This document shows, one piece after another, positions 22,231 to 33,995 of a DNA stretch of 64,000 nucleotides. The position numbers and the translations under genes were made by a program. Under the pieces are notes generated by a model. The model did no database searches. It was given only the letters and a program-made list of their open reading frames with translations, and was not told the DNA's origin. The stretch lies in assembly GCA_032719365.1 (NCBI GenBank), contig CM064872.1, positions 74,712,752-74,776,751 on the forward strand, read 5' to 3'. The stretch comes from Prinsepia uniflora (lineage: Eukaryota; Streptophyta; Magnoliopsida; Rosales; Rosaceae). Within the stretch, counting starts at the first letter, position 1; each line of letters begins with the position of its first letter.

Positions 22231-22347
22231 AGGCATCAAGAAGCAGATGAAGTGATCTCTCTTGTGACAATAGCATTTGCATGCTTGAGTTTCAATCTGC
22301 AATCTCGTCTAACAATGAAATAAGTTTCTCGACACCTTGAAGTTTAG
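22231..22347 (+). pseudogene. LRR receptor kinase pseudogene, piece 4 (kinase C-terminus)
   Basis: Reads ADEVISLVTIAFACLSFNLQ and then SRLTMK-stop-VSRHLEV-stop. This matches the end of plant receptor kinase domains, where the usual text is ACLxxxPxxRPTMxxV. Both proline positions are CTN leucine codons here, and a TAA stop stands where a glutamine (CAA) is common. All three fit single C-to-T changes. It lies directly after a copia-like LTR, which probably interrupted the gene. Confidence 0.82.
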
Positions 22348-23540
22348 AGGATGAATTTGTCAAAGCCACTGGATACCATAACTTGTCATAAGCTATTGCC
22401 TTTCGAGGATAATTTGAGTGCATGATCAGAATGCATTCCCTTTCACTCTGTTTGTGGCTTGTTTTCAGGAAAATGATTCTTCTTAGATGTTTCTTTATTG
22501 TAATTTATTTCATGCACTTGTTTTTTTTTTTCCGAAAAATACCTTTTTATTAACTAAACACGAGTAGAAACGCCAACATCCTTAGCGAGAAGGTTAAACA
22601 TCCAAGTTGGTTCCAGTCCAAACATAGTACCCACTCATACACTTTACATGATTAACATGAGCATGTGCCACCATGTTTTCTTGTCTCTTTATATTCTATA
22701 TATTCATGTGCCTCCATGTTTGCTTGTCTCTTTATATTCTATATATTCATGTGCCACCATGTTTGCTGTCTTTTTATTTCATGCACTTGTTTGCTGTCTC
22801 TTTATATTCTATATATTTATGAACAATAATGGTTGCAAACCTTATGTGCTGCTCTTATCAATCATCTTTCACATGTTTAAAATTTCAATTAAAAATCTAC
22901 AGTCATCGCTATATTTTAATTATTTTAAACTATCACTAATTTTATTAATTATTTTAGAGATCATCTTTACCCAAAATTAGCATAACCACCTTGAAAAAAA
23001 TCATAAATAATTGTAACTTCCCATTAACAATTGCTAAAATCAGCATTATAATAAAAGGGAAATACTTGCATTTTACCCTAGTTGTACCTTCTTATATCAC
23101 TGTTTTGATTTATCTTATTATCTTTATACATATATTATAATCGGAATCGTACATTCTCTAAATCATTAGATCAATATTATCTTCGTAAAAAATTAACGAA
23201 CTTATGGATCATTTAAATATTCATATCTCTTAAATAAATCAATGATTTTAATACAAATTAATAATTTTATGTTAAACCGGCTATTCAATTGATATATATA
23301 ACTAAAGAATTTTCAATCTTATTGATTTTTTATTGAAATTGATATGATTATTTAGATAACGAATGATAATCATGTGTAATATATATATAATTCAATAAAT
23401 TAAAAAAAAGTGATATAAAGAGATAATATTAGAATGAAATGTACACACAGTCCATGATAAAATGATCAAGTGATCAAGACCAATGTAAGAGTAACAAACA
23501 TCGCATTCGACGTGCGTTAATCTCAATGGTCCCGTATTAC
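22348..23540. other. Intergenic region upstream of annexin
   Basis: AT-rich DNA. It contains the 43-bp minisatellite at 22665-22820 and no gene. A 110-aa ORF at 22648 is mostly translated minisatellite. Confidence 0.6.
22665..22820. repeat. 43-bp minisatellite
   Basis: Units start at 22665, 22708 and 22751 (GTGCCACCATGTTTGCTTGT, then a TCTCTTTATATTCTATATAT-like half), with a partial further half-unit near 22790-22820. Confidence 0.85.
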
Positions 23541-23550
23541 TATATATAAA
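23541..23550 (+). promoter_or_regulatory. TATA box of the annexin gene
   Basis: TATATATAAA lies 87 bp upstream of the annexin start codon, leaving a short 5' UTR of roughly 55-65 nt. This is a normal plant layout. Confidence 0.65.
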
Positions 23551-23636
23551 AAGTTAAAAACAGTGGGTGCCTCGTGAGCCAGAGCCATTTTCGTTGTCGA
23601 TTTTCTTTCACAGAAAGAGAAAGAGCAAAAGTGACG

Positions 23637-25642
23637 ATGTCGACCCTTAGAGCCCCTCAACAAGTTCCTGCTGCATCCGAAGACTGTGAGCAGCTCAAAA
23701 AGGCCTTCAAAGGTTCAATCATATTATTTTATTTTTTTTATTCTGATCTTTTGGTCCTTTGCATCATTTCTTGTTCTGATCATATCCCATGTCGTATTTT
23801 GTGATTTGCTTCAAGATTGATGGTTAACCAATCCCATCTGACCGATTCCGAATGATTATGTTAGATATCTTGAATATGATCTGATAATGGTCCGATTGAT
23901 AGTATTTTTGGTTTTGTTATCATTTTTGTTCCGCTAATCCTCTTTGACGCTTTTAGTCATTGATGAGATGAATCAGATCGGTGTTTTGTGTATGTGAGGT
24001 TTGTTGGGTTGGTGAAAGTTTCATATGAATATGAGTTCTTGCTTTGTAAACGGAAAGTTCTGATTTTGAGGAAAAATTATTTAGAGAGAACAGAAAATGA
24101 TCTGTATGTTTAGATTTATAGCAGGTTTCTAAATATTATAATATGACATGAAATTGATAATAACTGTCGACAAATAAAAAAGTAGGTAGTGAAACCAATA
24201 ATAAGATATGTTTGATTCTCCAATCCGAGGTGTTAGTTTGCATATGGTCCAATTAGCTTTAGATGCAAATGATTTGAAACAGTTCCAAGTGCTTGTTCTA
24301 CCTTTTAATCGTCATCTGATGTGCATTTATATCAGTTAAAAAGGATAATGTACTAATTTTGTTCACGATTTTCAGTGCACCTTGTTTGTTTTGGTAATCT
24401 TCTCAGCTAATAGTTCAGATTTTGTTTTGTCTTCATTTTCTAAGTTGTTTGATCTTGTATAAGTTTGAAATTACTATGAATATGACTGCAGGATGGGGTA
24501 CCAATGAGGACTTAATCATATCCATATTGGGGCATAGAAATTCTGCTCAGAAAAAGGTGATCCGAAAAACTTATGCCGATGCTTATGGAGAAGATCTACT
24601 CAAGGAACTAGAAAAAGAACTTACAAGTGACTTTGAGGTCAGTTAAGATTCTACTTTCTGTTTTCAGCTTTCTTTTCTTCATGATTGAATGTATAAGAAT
24701 TCTTAATGCTAACATATTTTAGTATTTCCACTTTATCTAATTAATCAGAGGCTTGTGCTGCTATGGACACTTGATCCAGCAGAACGTGATGCACTTTTGG
24801 CCAATGAAGCAACAAAGAAGTGGACTAAAAGCAATCAGGTTCTTGCGGAAATTGCCTGCAGTAGGTCTTCACATGAACTACTCTTGGCAAGGCAGGCTTA
24901 TCACTCTCGCTACAAGAAGTCCCTCGAAGAGGATGTTGCACATCACACCACTGGGGACTTCCGCAAGGTACAACTGCTAAATTATTGTTCAAGTTTTACT
25001 TCATTTTAAGATTTCTACTGCCTAACTTTTCTCTTTCCAGCTTTTGGCTCTTCTTGTTAGCGCATATAGATATGAGGGAGATGAGGTGAACATGACACTG
25101 GCAAAATCCGAGGCTAAAATACTCCATCAGAAGATCTCGGACAAGGCCTACAATGATGATGATATCATCAGGATTTTGGCTACCCGGAGCAAAGCACAGA
25201 TCAATGCAACTCTCAATCACTACAAAAATGAATTCGGGAATGACATCAATAAGGTATGCAAGCCAGTTGTACTTCTACATAAACCATATTTTGGCCAGTA
25301 TCCGTGGAATTTTGGATTTGGATTTTGATGACTTTATATTTATAGGATTTGAAAGCCGATCCCAAGGATGAGTACCTTGCAGTATTAAGGTCCACCATTA
25401 AGTGCTTGGTCCGCCCGGAGAGCTATTTTGAGAAGTCTCTTCGTCTGGCAATCAACAGACAAGGAACGGATGAAGGAGCACTCACTAGAGCTGTCGTTAC
25501 AAGGGCTGAGGTTGACTTGAAGCTCATAAAGGAGCGGTACCAGAAGAGGAATAGTGTCACTCTCGATCAAGCCATCAAGAAAGACACAACTGGAGATTAC
25601 AAAAAAATGCTTCTGGCCTTGGTTGGTCATGAGGATGCTTGA
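23637..25642 (+). CDS. Annexin (D1/D2-like, five exons)
   Basis: Exons 23637-23712, 24492-24637, 24749-24967, 25041-25253 and 25346-25642, all joined at GT/AG with frame kept, give 316 aa, the usual plant annexin length. Plant annexins are soluble proteins that bind acidic phospholipid membranes in a Ca2+-dependent way and act in Ca2+ signalling, secretion and stress responses. Visible marks: the repeat 1 GWGTN calcium loop (residues 26-30), the conserved His40 (ILGHRN), the repeat 4 GTDE loop (258-261), an IRI motif (190-192) linked to F-actin binding in the family, and the C-terminus LALVGHEDA. Repeats 2 and 3 lack the GxGT loop, as in most plant annexins. It is closest from memory to Arabidopsis ANN1/ANN2, but I do not assign an orthologue. 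It has its own TATA box and is convergent with the Pumilio gene 0.87 kb downstream. No defect seen. Confidence 0.95.
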
Positions 25643-26515
25643 ACTCTTCTGGTCTAAGATTGTACTTCTTTTGGAGGCAATGTATCTTATGCATGTTTTC
25701 GTGACTATGTTGGCTTTTTATTTCTTTTTGAGTAATATTATCTGCAGCAGTTGGATATAACATCATATTTATGAAATAAATTGTTGCCTTTGGTAAACTT
25801 TTAGTTTTTTCGACTGTCAAAAAAAAAACAATCAAAATCTTTACAGATTTGAGAGTGGAGGCGAGTATTGCTGATATTAGGAAGAGACTGTCTTCTAGTG
25901 AATGGAAAAATGGATCTTTCTTGCAGCTCAAGTTACAAGTTATATATTCTTTGCTTTGAAATCTCCTCTTGCTTCACTTTCTCTTGGTAGATAAGTACCT
26001 GCAGATGAGTCTCTTGCCACAAGACCTGACACCTGTCAAACTAGCAAGGTGTTGTATACATCAGTTATTTCCGCTACGGCAAGCCCTGTGAAGCGAAGAA
26101 ATTGCCGGTGTGTATAGATTTAACACGAAAGAAACGGTTAATTGGCCATCTATAAACTATCTTAGCCTCAAGAAAGATATACCAGCATCAAAATTACACA
26201 ACATTGATCAGAAATCCACTATTCCAAGAGTGGAATATCATGCATCAAGTTCACATAAGACACAAAACAACAGAATGGGATGGCAATTATTGAGCACAGC
26301 CCCAAATCCGATCTTACAAGAAACAAATGGAAACAAAATTCTGGTTGAGCTCCTTCGGACTTGTTAATGGCCATCCAAGAAGCCAAAATTATACGCTTCG
26401 TCGAACCAGTAAGGAGTTTAGACGCACATCTTAGCTAGGTGCTCAAAAGAGAGCTGTTATTAGTACTGAACATAGGGAACAACAACACTTCTTTTCGACA
26501 TAGGCTTAAAACACA
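25643..26515. other. Convergent 3' regions of annexin and Pumilio genes
   Basis: Holds the annexin 3' UTR (possible AATAAA-like signal GAAATAAATT near 25776) and, on the other strand, the Pumilio 3' UTR. No further gene. An 85-aa plus ORF at 26110 is antisense to the likely Pumilio 3' UTR. Confidence 0.5.
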
Positions 26516-29500
26516 TCACTTCTTTAGAAGTTCCCGCGAGAAAATCCTCTTGCAGTATGGGCTGGTTCGTAAGATCGAATGAGGCTTAACTGCTTCAACC
26601 AGAGAAGTACGGAGAGAGCCCTGGAAATGAAGCAAAAATATTAGGACACGTTTGTATGTTGTGTTTGTGTTTGTGAGTCTATTATTAATCAGTTTAAGAG
26701 ATTGGTTGCTGAACCTTGGTATATGTAAGAGCAGATTGAATGACATAGTTAGCATAAGGGTCCTGCAGCAACTGTTCAATGCGAGGAACTGAGAGCAACT
26801 CATGGATGATTCTTGATCGGCTTTCTTCAAAATTCTTGAGGCATTTTTCAACCACGTTACTGCTATATTTCTGCGTGGAGAGGCGTACATAGTGTCCTTT
26901 TAACTGATTGTTCAGTTTGGCGAATGCAGATGGGATCTTTAGCTCTATGACAAATTGAACAACATAGTTTCTGTGTATCAAAGGGATCAGAAAGAAAACC
27001 ATACATCAATATATTTGCGGGTGGGAACAGTTTTTTATTCCTCAAGAAACCAAGTATCAGTCTAACCAGTTCGAATTGCCATACCATATTGGTGAGTTTA
27101 TGGCCAGCAAAGAAAAGAAACTAAGTCATTTTATAGACAGTTGTAAGTGAATACCCGAAAGGATCTTGCGAAAGGAGAAGCCCATTTCTGGCAATTTCAT
27201 TGATCAACTTATCTCGATATCTCCCAATGGCATTTCCCATACATTTTTGAAGTACACAACAGCCATGGCGTTGAGTTCCAATCTCAACACAAAATCTTGC
27301 AGCAGCATCAAAAATGAACTGCAAGGGTGATCAACAGAAAATTGGACAGAAAAAATTTAGATTTTTTCCATAAAATTTATTCAAGTCCTACGGAGAGCAC
27401 ATAACGAGGGCCTATGAACTTTATTTGTGGTTTAGTAAGTTTATCCAATCATGCTTCTCTATATTTCAGCTCATATCCATCTGCAGAATACTTTTAAAGT
27501 ACATATATATACATAAAATAGTGAGTCCAAATCTTCTGCCGGAGTTCTGAGAAATAGAACCTTTAACATTTAAACCAGCCTTTAAATCATCTATCGATGA
27601 TTTTTTCACTTTCCTTGTCTATATTTCAGCTCATATCTATCTGTTCTAAACCCAACAAAAAGGTCCTTTCATTCGAGGCCTCAAAAGGTACATTTACAAC
27701 TTAGTTCGCATAAGACTGTAAGAAGCTACATTTGTACCAACCATGTTGGAAAGAGCACCCCGATCTTGTTGTTTGCAATGATTTCTATTTCTTTTAATTG
27801 CTCTATACACAGGTCACGTGACGATAGGTTAATTCATATATTCTTACCATTGCAATTCAAAACAGCAGTCTTTGGTTTTCACAATTGAATTGCGTATTGT
27901 TATGTTGTTCTTAAATACTGACCTTCTCATCTTCACTCCTGTGTATGTTGTAATTATTTTCTTGTATACATCTAACCCACCCTCCTAACTTCCTAGAGCA
28001 CAAACTCACTTAAATGTTTTGAGAAAAACAAGGATAGGCATAATTCCATAGTAATTTATTTTAAGCTGTGTTCACATATCAACTCTCAGCATTTCCCAAA
28101 CAAAGTTTAGAAACAAAAAATTTAATATTAGCCATAAAAATCTTCATGATCAGATGGATGACAATTTGTTCAAACAGACAAGGCATTTGACTTCACCAAC
28201 AAAATGATCAAGAAACTTACAGAGGACTGGATAAATCAGAAGAAAGTTCAAGATGATCACTATAGTGATCATCAAATAGCAATATTTGAAATCTTACCTA
28301 ACACTGATACGATCATCAGATTTTTATGGACTACTTTAGGCATCAACACAAACAGCAGAAAGATATCATACTTTCAAAAGTTTTGGGGTAGACTTGAAGC
28401 ATTAACTGGGAAAGAGTTGTTGAAAATGTTATTAATGTAAGATTAGATTCCTCCCAGGGAATGATCAAAGGTAGGTCTAGATCCAAATAGATACAAAACA
28501 AGACTACAGTAGCTTCCCCAAAATGACGAGAAACATAAGATGAAACAGTTTACACCTTCAATATGCGCTTAAAGCAGAATTCTGTAATATGAATATAGAT
28601 AGCTTACAATCAGTGCGAGGCATGAGGTTCACACTAGTGGTGGTTTCATTTGCAAAAGATAAAAATAAGCATATATAAAACATGCCTAGACTTAAAGAAA
28701 TATTGCACCAAACCAATGCAGTGCCTATAGCAAATAGTCGTCACCCAATTAATTTTTTGTGAATGGCATCAAGCAAGGTGTGTGTATGTGTCTATTCAAG
28801 GTTACCAAATGAAACTCAAGAGAAAACAAAAGAACAGAAAAAGAAACATGAATTTGTCGATATTCAATCTTAGAGAGAATCAAGCTAACAAGAAAATGAA
28901 ATAAATAAAAAGAGCATACCCTGTTATCTTCTTTGCTAAAGCACTCCAAACAACGTTGTACAACATGATTACCATTTGAATCCTTAATAAGGTCAAGAAA
29001 ACCACATTCAAGGGACGATTTAATTAATGAGATCTGTTTCTCAGTTTTAACAGTCTCAATCAACTTCTGTACCACACGAGTGCTGAGACAATAACACCAA
29101 TTATATTTAGAAACAAGAAAATAGTAAAGAATATATACCTTAAATGAAGTAACAACAAATAGGCAGAGAAGGAAAGGAATACCCGTGTGTGTCTAAGGCA
29201 ATTCTCACAAGCTGTCCTGGCTCTTTCGTCACCTTGAGTACAATCTGCATTCTTTGTTGTTCATTGCACACATCCATAAACTTCTGCATAAGGTAATTGC
29301 CAAAGGGGTTTGTCATAAGTTCCAAAACATGATTGATTATTTTGTCAAATATTAATTGCACATCCTGACTGATCCCATCAACAAGCATCCTTTGTAAGAA
29401 CCTACAACCATACTGATCCTTGGCTAAGTAGTATATTTTTCCCTGGACCTCAGCCAATGAACTTATGTTCAGTAGGGACCGCAATTCACTATCATTACTC

Positions 29501-30750
29501 TCACTACATTCATTTCCACTAAATCCTCCATTGTTGCTAAAATTGGAATCTAGTCTAGAGCTCTTGTCTCCTTCTGCCTGCGTTGCCATCTTATCGCAAG
29601 AGTTCTTATAACCCTTCGAAGACTTGCTTGCCTTCCTGTTGGCATGATTCAAATGTTTTCCATGTGCGATGAAACCATTCTCACAACAAAAACCCTCAAT
29701 ATCCCCACATTTCATAGGCTTGAAAGATTCAGGAACCCCACTAGATGGGTTTACTTTTGTCCTTTGTTTTATCATTGAATGATTATGAGAAAGATTGTCC
29801 ACACTGAACATTGAGGGGGGCTGTGGGGAACCCATTGTGGGATACATAAGACCCTTTCGGCCATTAGAATCTGTTACCTGTTGCTGTAAGAAAAGATATT
29901 CATCACCAAGGCTGGAAAGGCAAGGGGTAGTAATAGATGGGTTGCTTTGATACCATCCATTTCCATAGTGTTCCTTTATTTGGCCTGAAATATAACACAT
30001 TTGGTTTTTCACCCCACTAGGGCCAGAATACAATGCATTGGGCTGCATATGATCAAGAAAAGACCCCATTGAACCACTACCAGCACATCTTGGCTCCAAC
30101 CCAAGAAATGCTCCGTCAGTAACAGCACCATCAAACCTCCCATTAACTCCAAAGCCAGAGGATTGGAAAGCTTCGAAATTCGATAGATTATTCTTAGAAC
30201 TCTCAAATAGGCCATTGTTTTCAGCATTCCGTGGACTAGTGGTACCCCCCAAAAACCCACCACCAAGCCCAAACCCAAAGCCATCTGGGTTTCTCTCAAA
30301 TCCCCACCTTTGAGCACTGACCTCCAGTTCATCCCCAACATTCAGTTTGTAGAAACTTTCAGCCAAACACAGATCATCCTTGTCATTGAAGTGATAGAAA
30401 TGAGGATCAGTTGGCTTTGGGTCCACCCACAACCCATTCATGTAAGGTGTTTGATATTTGGCCTCCTCAAATGGGGTCGCATATGGAGACCCATCCTCAG
30501 AAGAATAAAACCCATTTGAGAAAGAGATTGAAGGAGAAAACTCCGATTGCAGAGAAACTCTGCTGACCGGTGACCCACTCACAAGGTGACGAAGATGAGG
30601 AGGAGGAGGAGGATGAAGGAGATGAAAACGATTGGAATATGGTTGATTTTTGGGGCTCTCACTCCAAAACTTCTCAAGGTCTCCTCCTTCCCTCTTCATG
30701 TTCTGTAAAAGTAAAACCCTCCTTTCTTCCTCAGCTATTTTGAACATCAT
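26516..30750 (-). CDS. Pumilio/PUF-domain RNA-binding protein (APUM7-12-like, five exons)
   Basis: Minus-strand exons 30750-29183, 29082-28920, 27318-27155, 26970-26715 and 26620-26516 join at GT/AG in frame to about 751 aa. PUF proteins bind 3' UTRs in the cytoplasm and repress or destabilise the mRNA. The N-terminal 430 residues are low-complexity (S, N, G, P-rich). The PUF domain fills residues ~435-751 with eight repeats, whose base-contact segments read CRFLQ, NYLMQ, TRVVQ, NHVVQ, CCVLQ, NYVVQ, SNVVE and NYVIQ. By the known PUF code these predict a site close to UGUAUAUA. The start is uncertain: Met at 30750/30747 (MMFKIAEEE) or Met at 30699 (MKREGGDLEKFW); a TTTTACAG just before the latter could be a splice acceptor. 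The 1.6 kb intron (27319-28919) holds no other gene. It looks intact. Confidence 0.93.
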
Positions 30751-31300
30751 ACAACATACAACACATATATAATATATAATACACAATACACGTAAGAGAG
30801 CACACGAAAAAACAGAAAGATATATACTTTTTTTCAGATAAAACGGAGGGAACCCAGATTCAGAATCCGAAATCTCACGTCAAAAAACGCTTCAGAAAAT
30901 TTTATGAAGCACAGAAATCAGGCGGTTATAGAGGAAGACGATTACATTTGATGGGTTGAGTGATTAATGCTTATGTCAGTATCGTTTTGGGGTGGTGGAT
31001 TTTTTTTTTTTTGGGGGGGGTGGGGGTCGGGGGTGCCCGTGTGGCGTGGCGTTGTGTTGTGAGAGAATGAGAGGCGTTTTGATTCTGTCTAATTTTCGGT
31101 CGGTATCTGATAGAACAGTTCTCTGTCACCTTTCACACTCACGCCATTAAAATGAAGAGTCGCACTGCAGCCACTACCCACAACAGCGCAGAAAAACCAG
31201 AGAGGGAGAAAGATGAGAGAGAGATAAGTCAGACTAGGAACTAGGAAGTGTATTTTCAATTACTATTTTTAAAGCATTTCTTCCCCTCTAAATTTTTTTC
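30751..31300 (-). promoter_or_regulatory. 5' UTR and promoter region of the Pumilio gene
   Basis: Upstream region of the minus-strand gene. It contains repeats such as AATATATAATACACAATACA next to the start, a T14/G8 block and G runs on the plus strand at 31013-31033, and GA-rich DNA near 31200-31240. No convincing TATA box was chosen; several AT-rich candidates exist. Confidence 0.45.
31013..31033 (+). other. G-run cluster (possible G-quadruplex)
   Basis: Runs of G8, G5 and G5 separated by T and TC, directly after a T14 run, about 265 bp upstream of the Pumilio start on the template strand. The G8 run can supply two tracts, so an intramolecular quadruplex is possible. Confidence 0.55.
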
Positions 31301-32628
31301 CCAATCCATTTTACTCTTTTTTATTTTTTTAAATTTTGTAATTTTACATATTTTTTTTAAAAAAATTAAAATATATATATACATCAATTATCAATTTTGC
31401 TCGTTATAAAAATATAAATCTGTGATATCCTACTTCACATTAAACAAAATTTATTTGTTGCCATTTCTATTAATTCCCCTAAATTGGTTGATTAGTCATC
31501 TTAAAAACGAATAGAATCAACTACAACATAAATAAAGTATTGGATGCAACTCTTTGAAAATAACATTAAAGATCCAAATGTGTCACTAATTCTACAACCA
31601 AGTGATATTGTTCTGAATAATTTAGTGAAAAATTTCGAGTTCCAATCGAAAAACGAGATTAATACTTGAAATGTATATACGTCTCCCCTATTATCATTGT
31701 AAGGTAAAAATAGAAAAATACAACAACAAAATTCAGAAACAAAATCAAGTAATTACTTCTTCTTTTTTGTATTATTAAAAATGATTATTATTATTTTAAA
31801 ATTTTTGCTTTGGATTAGTTAACAGTATCAACCTCGTAAACAGGCCCTAACCTACCTAACAAACTCCACTTGATTTTCTCGCCTTCAAGTTCGGTATGTT
31901 ACCTTGCTGAATTTGATGATTTGTATTTTATTTCCCAATTTCAATTCATTTTTATTTCTATTTCAATTTGAACTTTTATGTTTTTTTACAGTAGTTTCCT
32001 ACTGGGTTTCCTTTCTGGTGAATTCTTTTACCAGAATTAGATAAAAGTAACTTGGAGATCAGGCCAATGTTTCCTATTGGATTCAAGCTTAATGTGAGCA
32101 ACTCATACCCTATTGGCTGGATAAAAAAAATTGATTTTCTCTTGGTACTAAATCAAGGGCTACAGGTAAGTGGTCCCCTTATTATAGCTTCAGATAGCAA
32201 GTGATTGGGCCCAGAATTTGTTTAGAGCCCAACAAATTCTTTTCTTGTCTGTGAGCCTAACCTGCCCTTCCGTAGGAGATACTGAGAAACACAAGCACTG
32301 AAGCACACCACTAATGGAATAAAATTAAATGAAAAGGGAAGAGAGTGGCTCAAGTCAAAACTATACCTTTTTGTTTTTCTTAGACCTCTCGATGTGTATA
32401 GAAAAATACTGCTAGATTACAATATTAAGTGGCAATCTGTATTTCATAACTAATAATTTATTCAATAAAGTGTGAAGATAAATACTCTTAAATTAATCTT
32501 TAGAATTATAAATTTATTCAATAATATTAAACCGACCTTAGCATATTATTCTAATTTTTTTATTATTAATTTTTGTGAATAAATTAATTTTAAAATGGTA
32601 CAAACGAAAACTACAAAAATAAAAACAT
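31301..32628. other. AT-rich intergenic DNA
   Basis: No gene, LTR end or repeat array recognised between the Pumilio promoter and the copia LTR at 32629. Confidence 0.5.
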
Positions 32629-32837
32629 TGTTGTAAATAGTTAAATAGTTATGTCTATTTATGTAATAGGTACTAGGGGTAGTTTTATCCTTTTGTATTC
32701 ATTAATTATCCTTCCTTATATAAGGGATAATTATCTTTGTAAACCCTAACGATCCCAGATTAAACAGACGCACTATTTTCATCTCCCTGCCTCTGAATAT
32801 TCTCTCTGCAATCTTCTTCTACCAAATTTCCTTCACA
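32629..32837 (+). repeat. 5' LTR of copia element 2 (about 209 bp)
   Basis: Starts TGTTGTAAATAG and ends CCTTCACA. It has a TATA box (TATATAAG, 32717-32724) and is followed directly by ACACGTTATCAGCA, a sequence that sits at the PBS position in many plant copia elements of this type. No second copy in the window confirms the ends. Confidence 0.6.
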
Positions 32838-33585
32838 ACACGTTATCAGCATGATCGTCTTCAAAATCGTTGATCATTCAACATGAGGATAAATTCAATC
32901 AAGTAGGTTTTTCGTTTCTTCAAAATTCAATTTTATTTTATTGAATCAAACCCTAGAACGCATGAATTCTAGGATTATTAAATTAATAATTATTTCGTAA
33001 ATATTGAAATTAAATTCACTATTGAATTGCATATACTATTCTTGGATTGATAGCAAAGGTTCTATGTTTGTTTAAATTTTCTGAAAACTTTTTAATTCTT
33101 GATGAACCTTAGAATTCATGTTTATAGGAATGGATTGGAATAAATGATCATCGATATGTTGAATTGAATAATTTGAAATATTTTTCATGATTCCCATGTT
33201 TGATGTTTGAATTATAATTTGGAAAATTTGACCTTAATTGTTGATTCTTTATGAATCCCTTAATTTCATGAAATATTGATAATTGATATGTTATGATGAT
33301 TTGCATATTAATTATTGGGAATTAAACCAAAAAAAAAAACATTGCTTTGGCTGGACCATGTTTTAGATGAATATTAAATTGATATATTATTTTTGTTGAT
33401 TGATGAAATAGCATGACAATTCAATTGAGATTTGAGTTAATATTTGATAATGATAATTGATTTGTTTTTTTTTCTTGATAATTGATTTGTTGAATTGATA
33501 ATTGTTTGAGCGGTAATTGGCACCCCACACGGCACCACTTGCCAAAATAATAGGGTTGACCCCCACAAAGTCAGCACCAACAGTG

Positions 33586-33588
<3 letters not shown>

Positions 33589-33619
<31 letters not shown>
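33589..33619 (+). repeat. Poly(C) run, 31 bp
   Basis: An uninterrupted run of 31 C, followed by TTTCCCCCTTTTCCC. A second run of 30 C lies 345 bp downstream (33964-33993). Runs this long are rare and error-prone in sequencing, so exact lengths are doubtful. Confidence 0.85.
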
Positions 33620-33961
33620 TTTCCCCCTTTTCCCTTCCCCAAAAGAAATTTTTTTAACTGAAGCCCAGAAGGCTAGCCCAAAGAGGAAAAAAAAAGGAAA
33701 AAACGGGGGGCTTTATGGCTCGAAAACTGAACCCAGAAGGCTAACCCGAAAAAAAAGAAAAAAAAAATAGCCCGGCACAAACACCTGAGCCTAGAAGGCC
33801 CGGAAAAAAAAAAAAACTGCACAGGAAAAACGGCTCAATAGGCCCGCGAAAAAAAAAAGACAAAACGGCCTGAAGGCCTTTAGACTGGCCCAGAAGGCCA
33901 ATCCAATGGGACGACCCAGAAAGCCTCACTGCAGGCCTTCAGCCATTTGAGCAGATTGGCT

Positions 33962-33963
<2 letters not shown>

Positions 33964-33993
<30 letters not shown>
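33964..33993 (+). repeat. Poly(C) run, 30 bp
   Basis: Second uninterrupted C run in the copia leader, embedded in C/G-rich repeats of GGCTCGGCTCG and CCCAGAAGG type. Confidence 0.85.

Positions 33994-33995
<2 letters not shown>

Noticed and set aside
22648..22980. 110-aa ORF upstream of annexin
   Set aside because: Mostly translated 43-bp minisatellite followed by AT-rich sequence.
28204..28440. 78-aa plus-strand ORF in the large Pumilio intron
   Set aside because: No motif, no promoter or splice context; typical chance ORF in intronic DNA.
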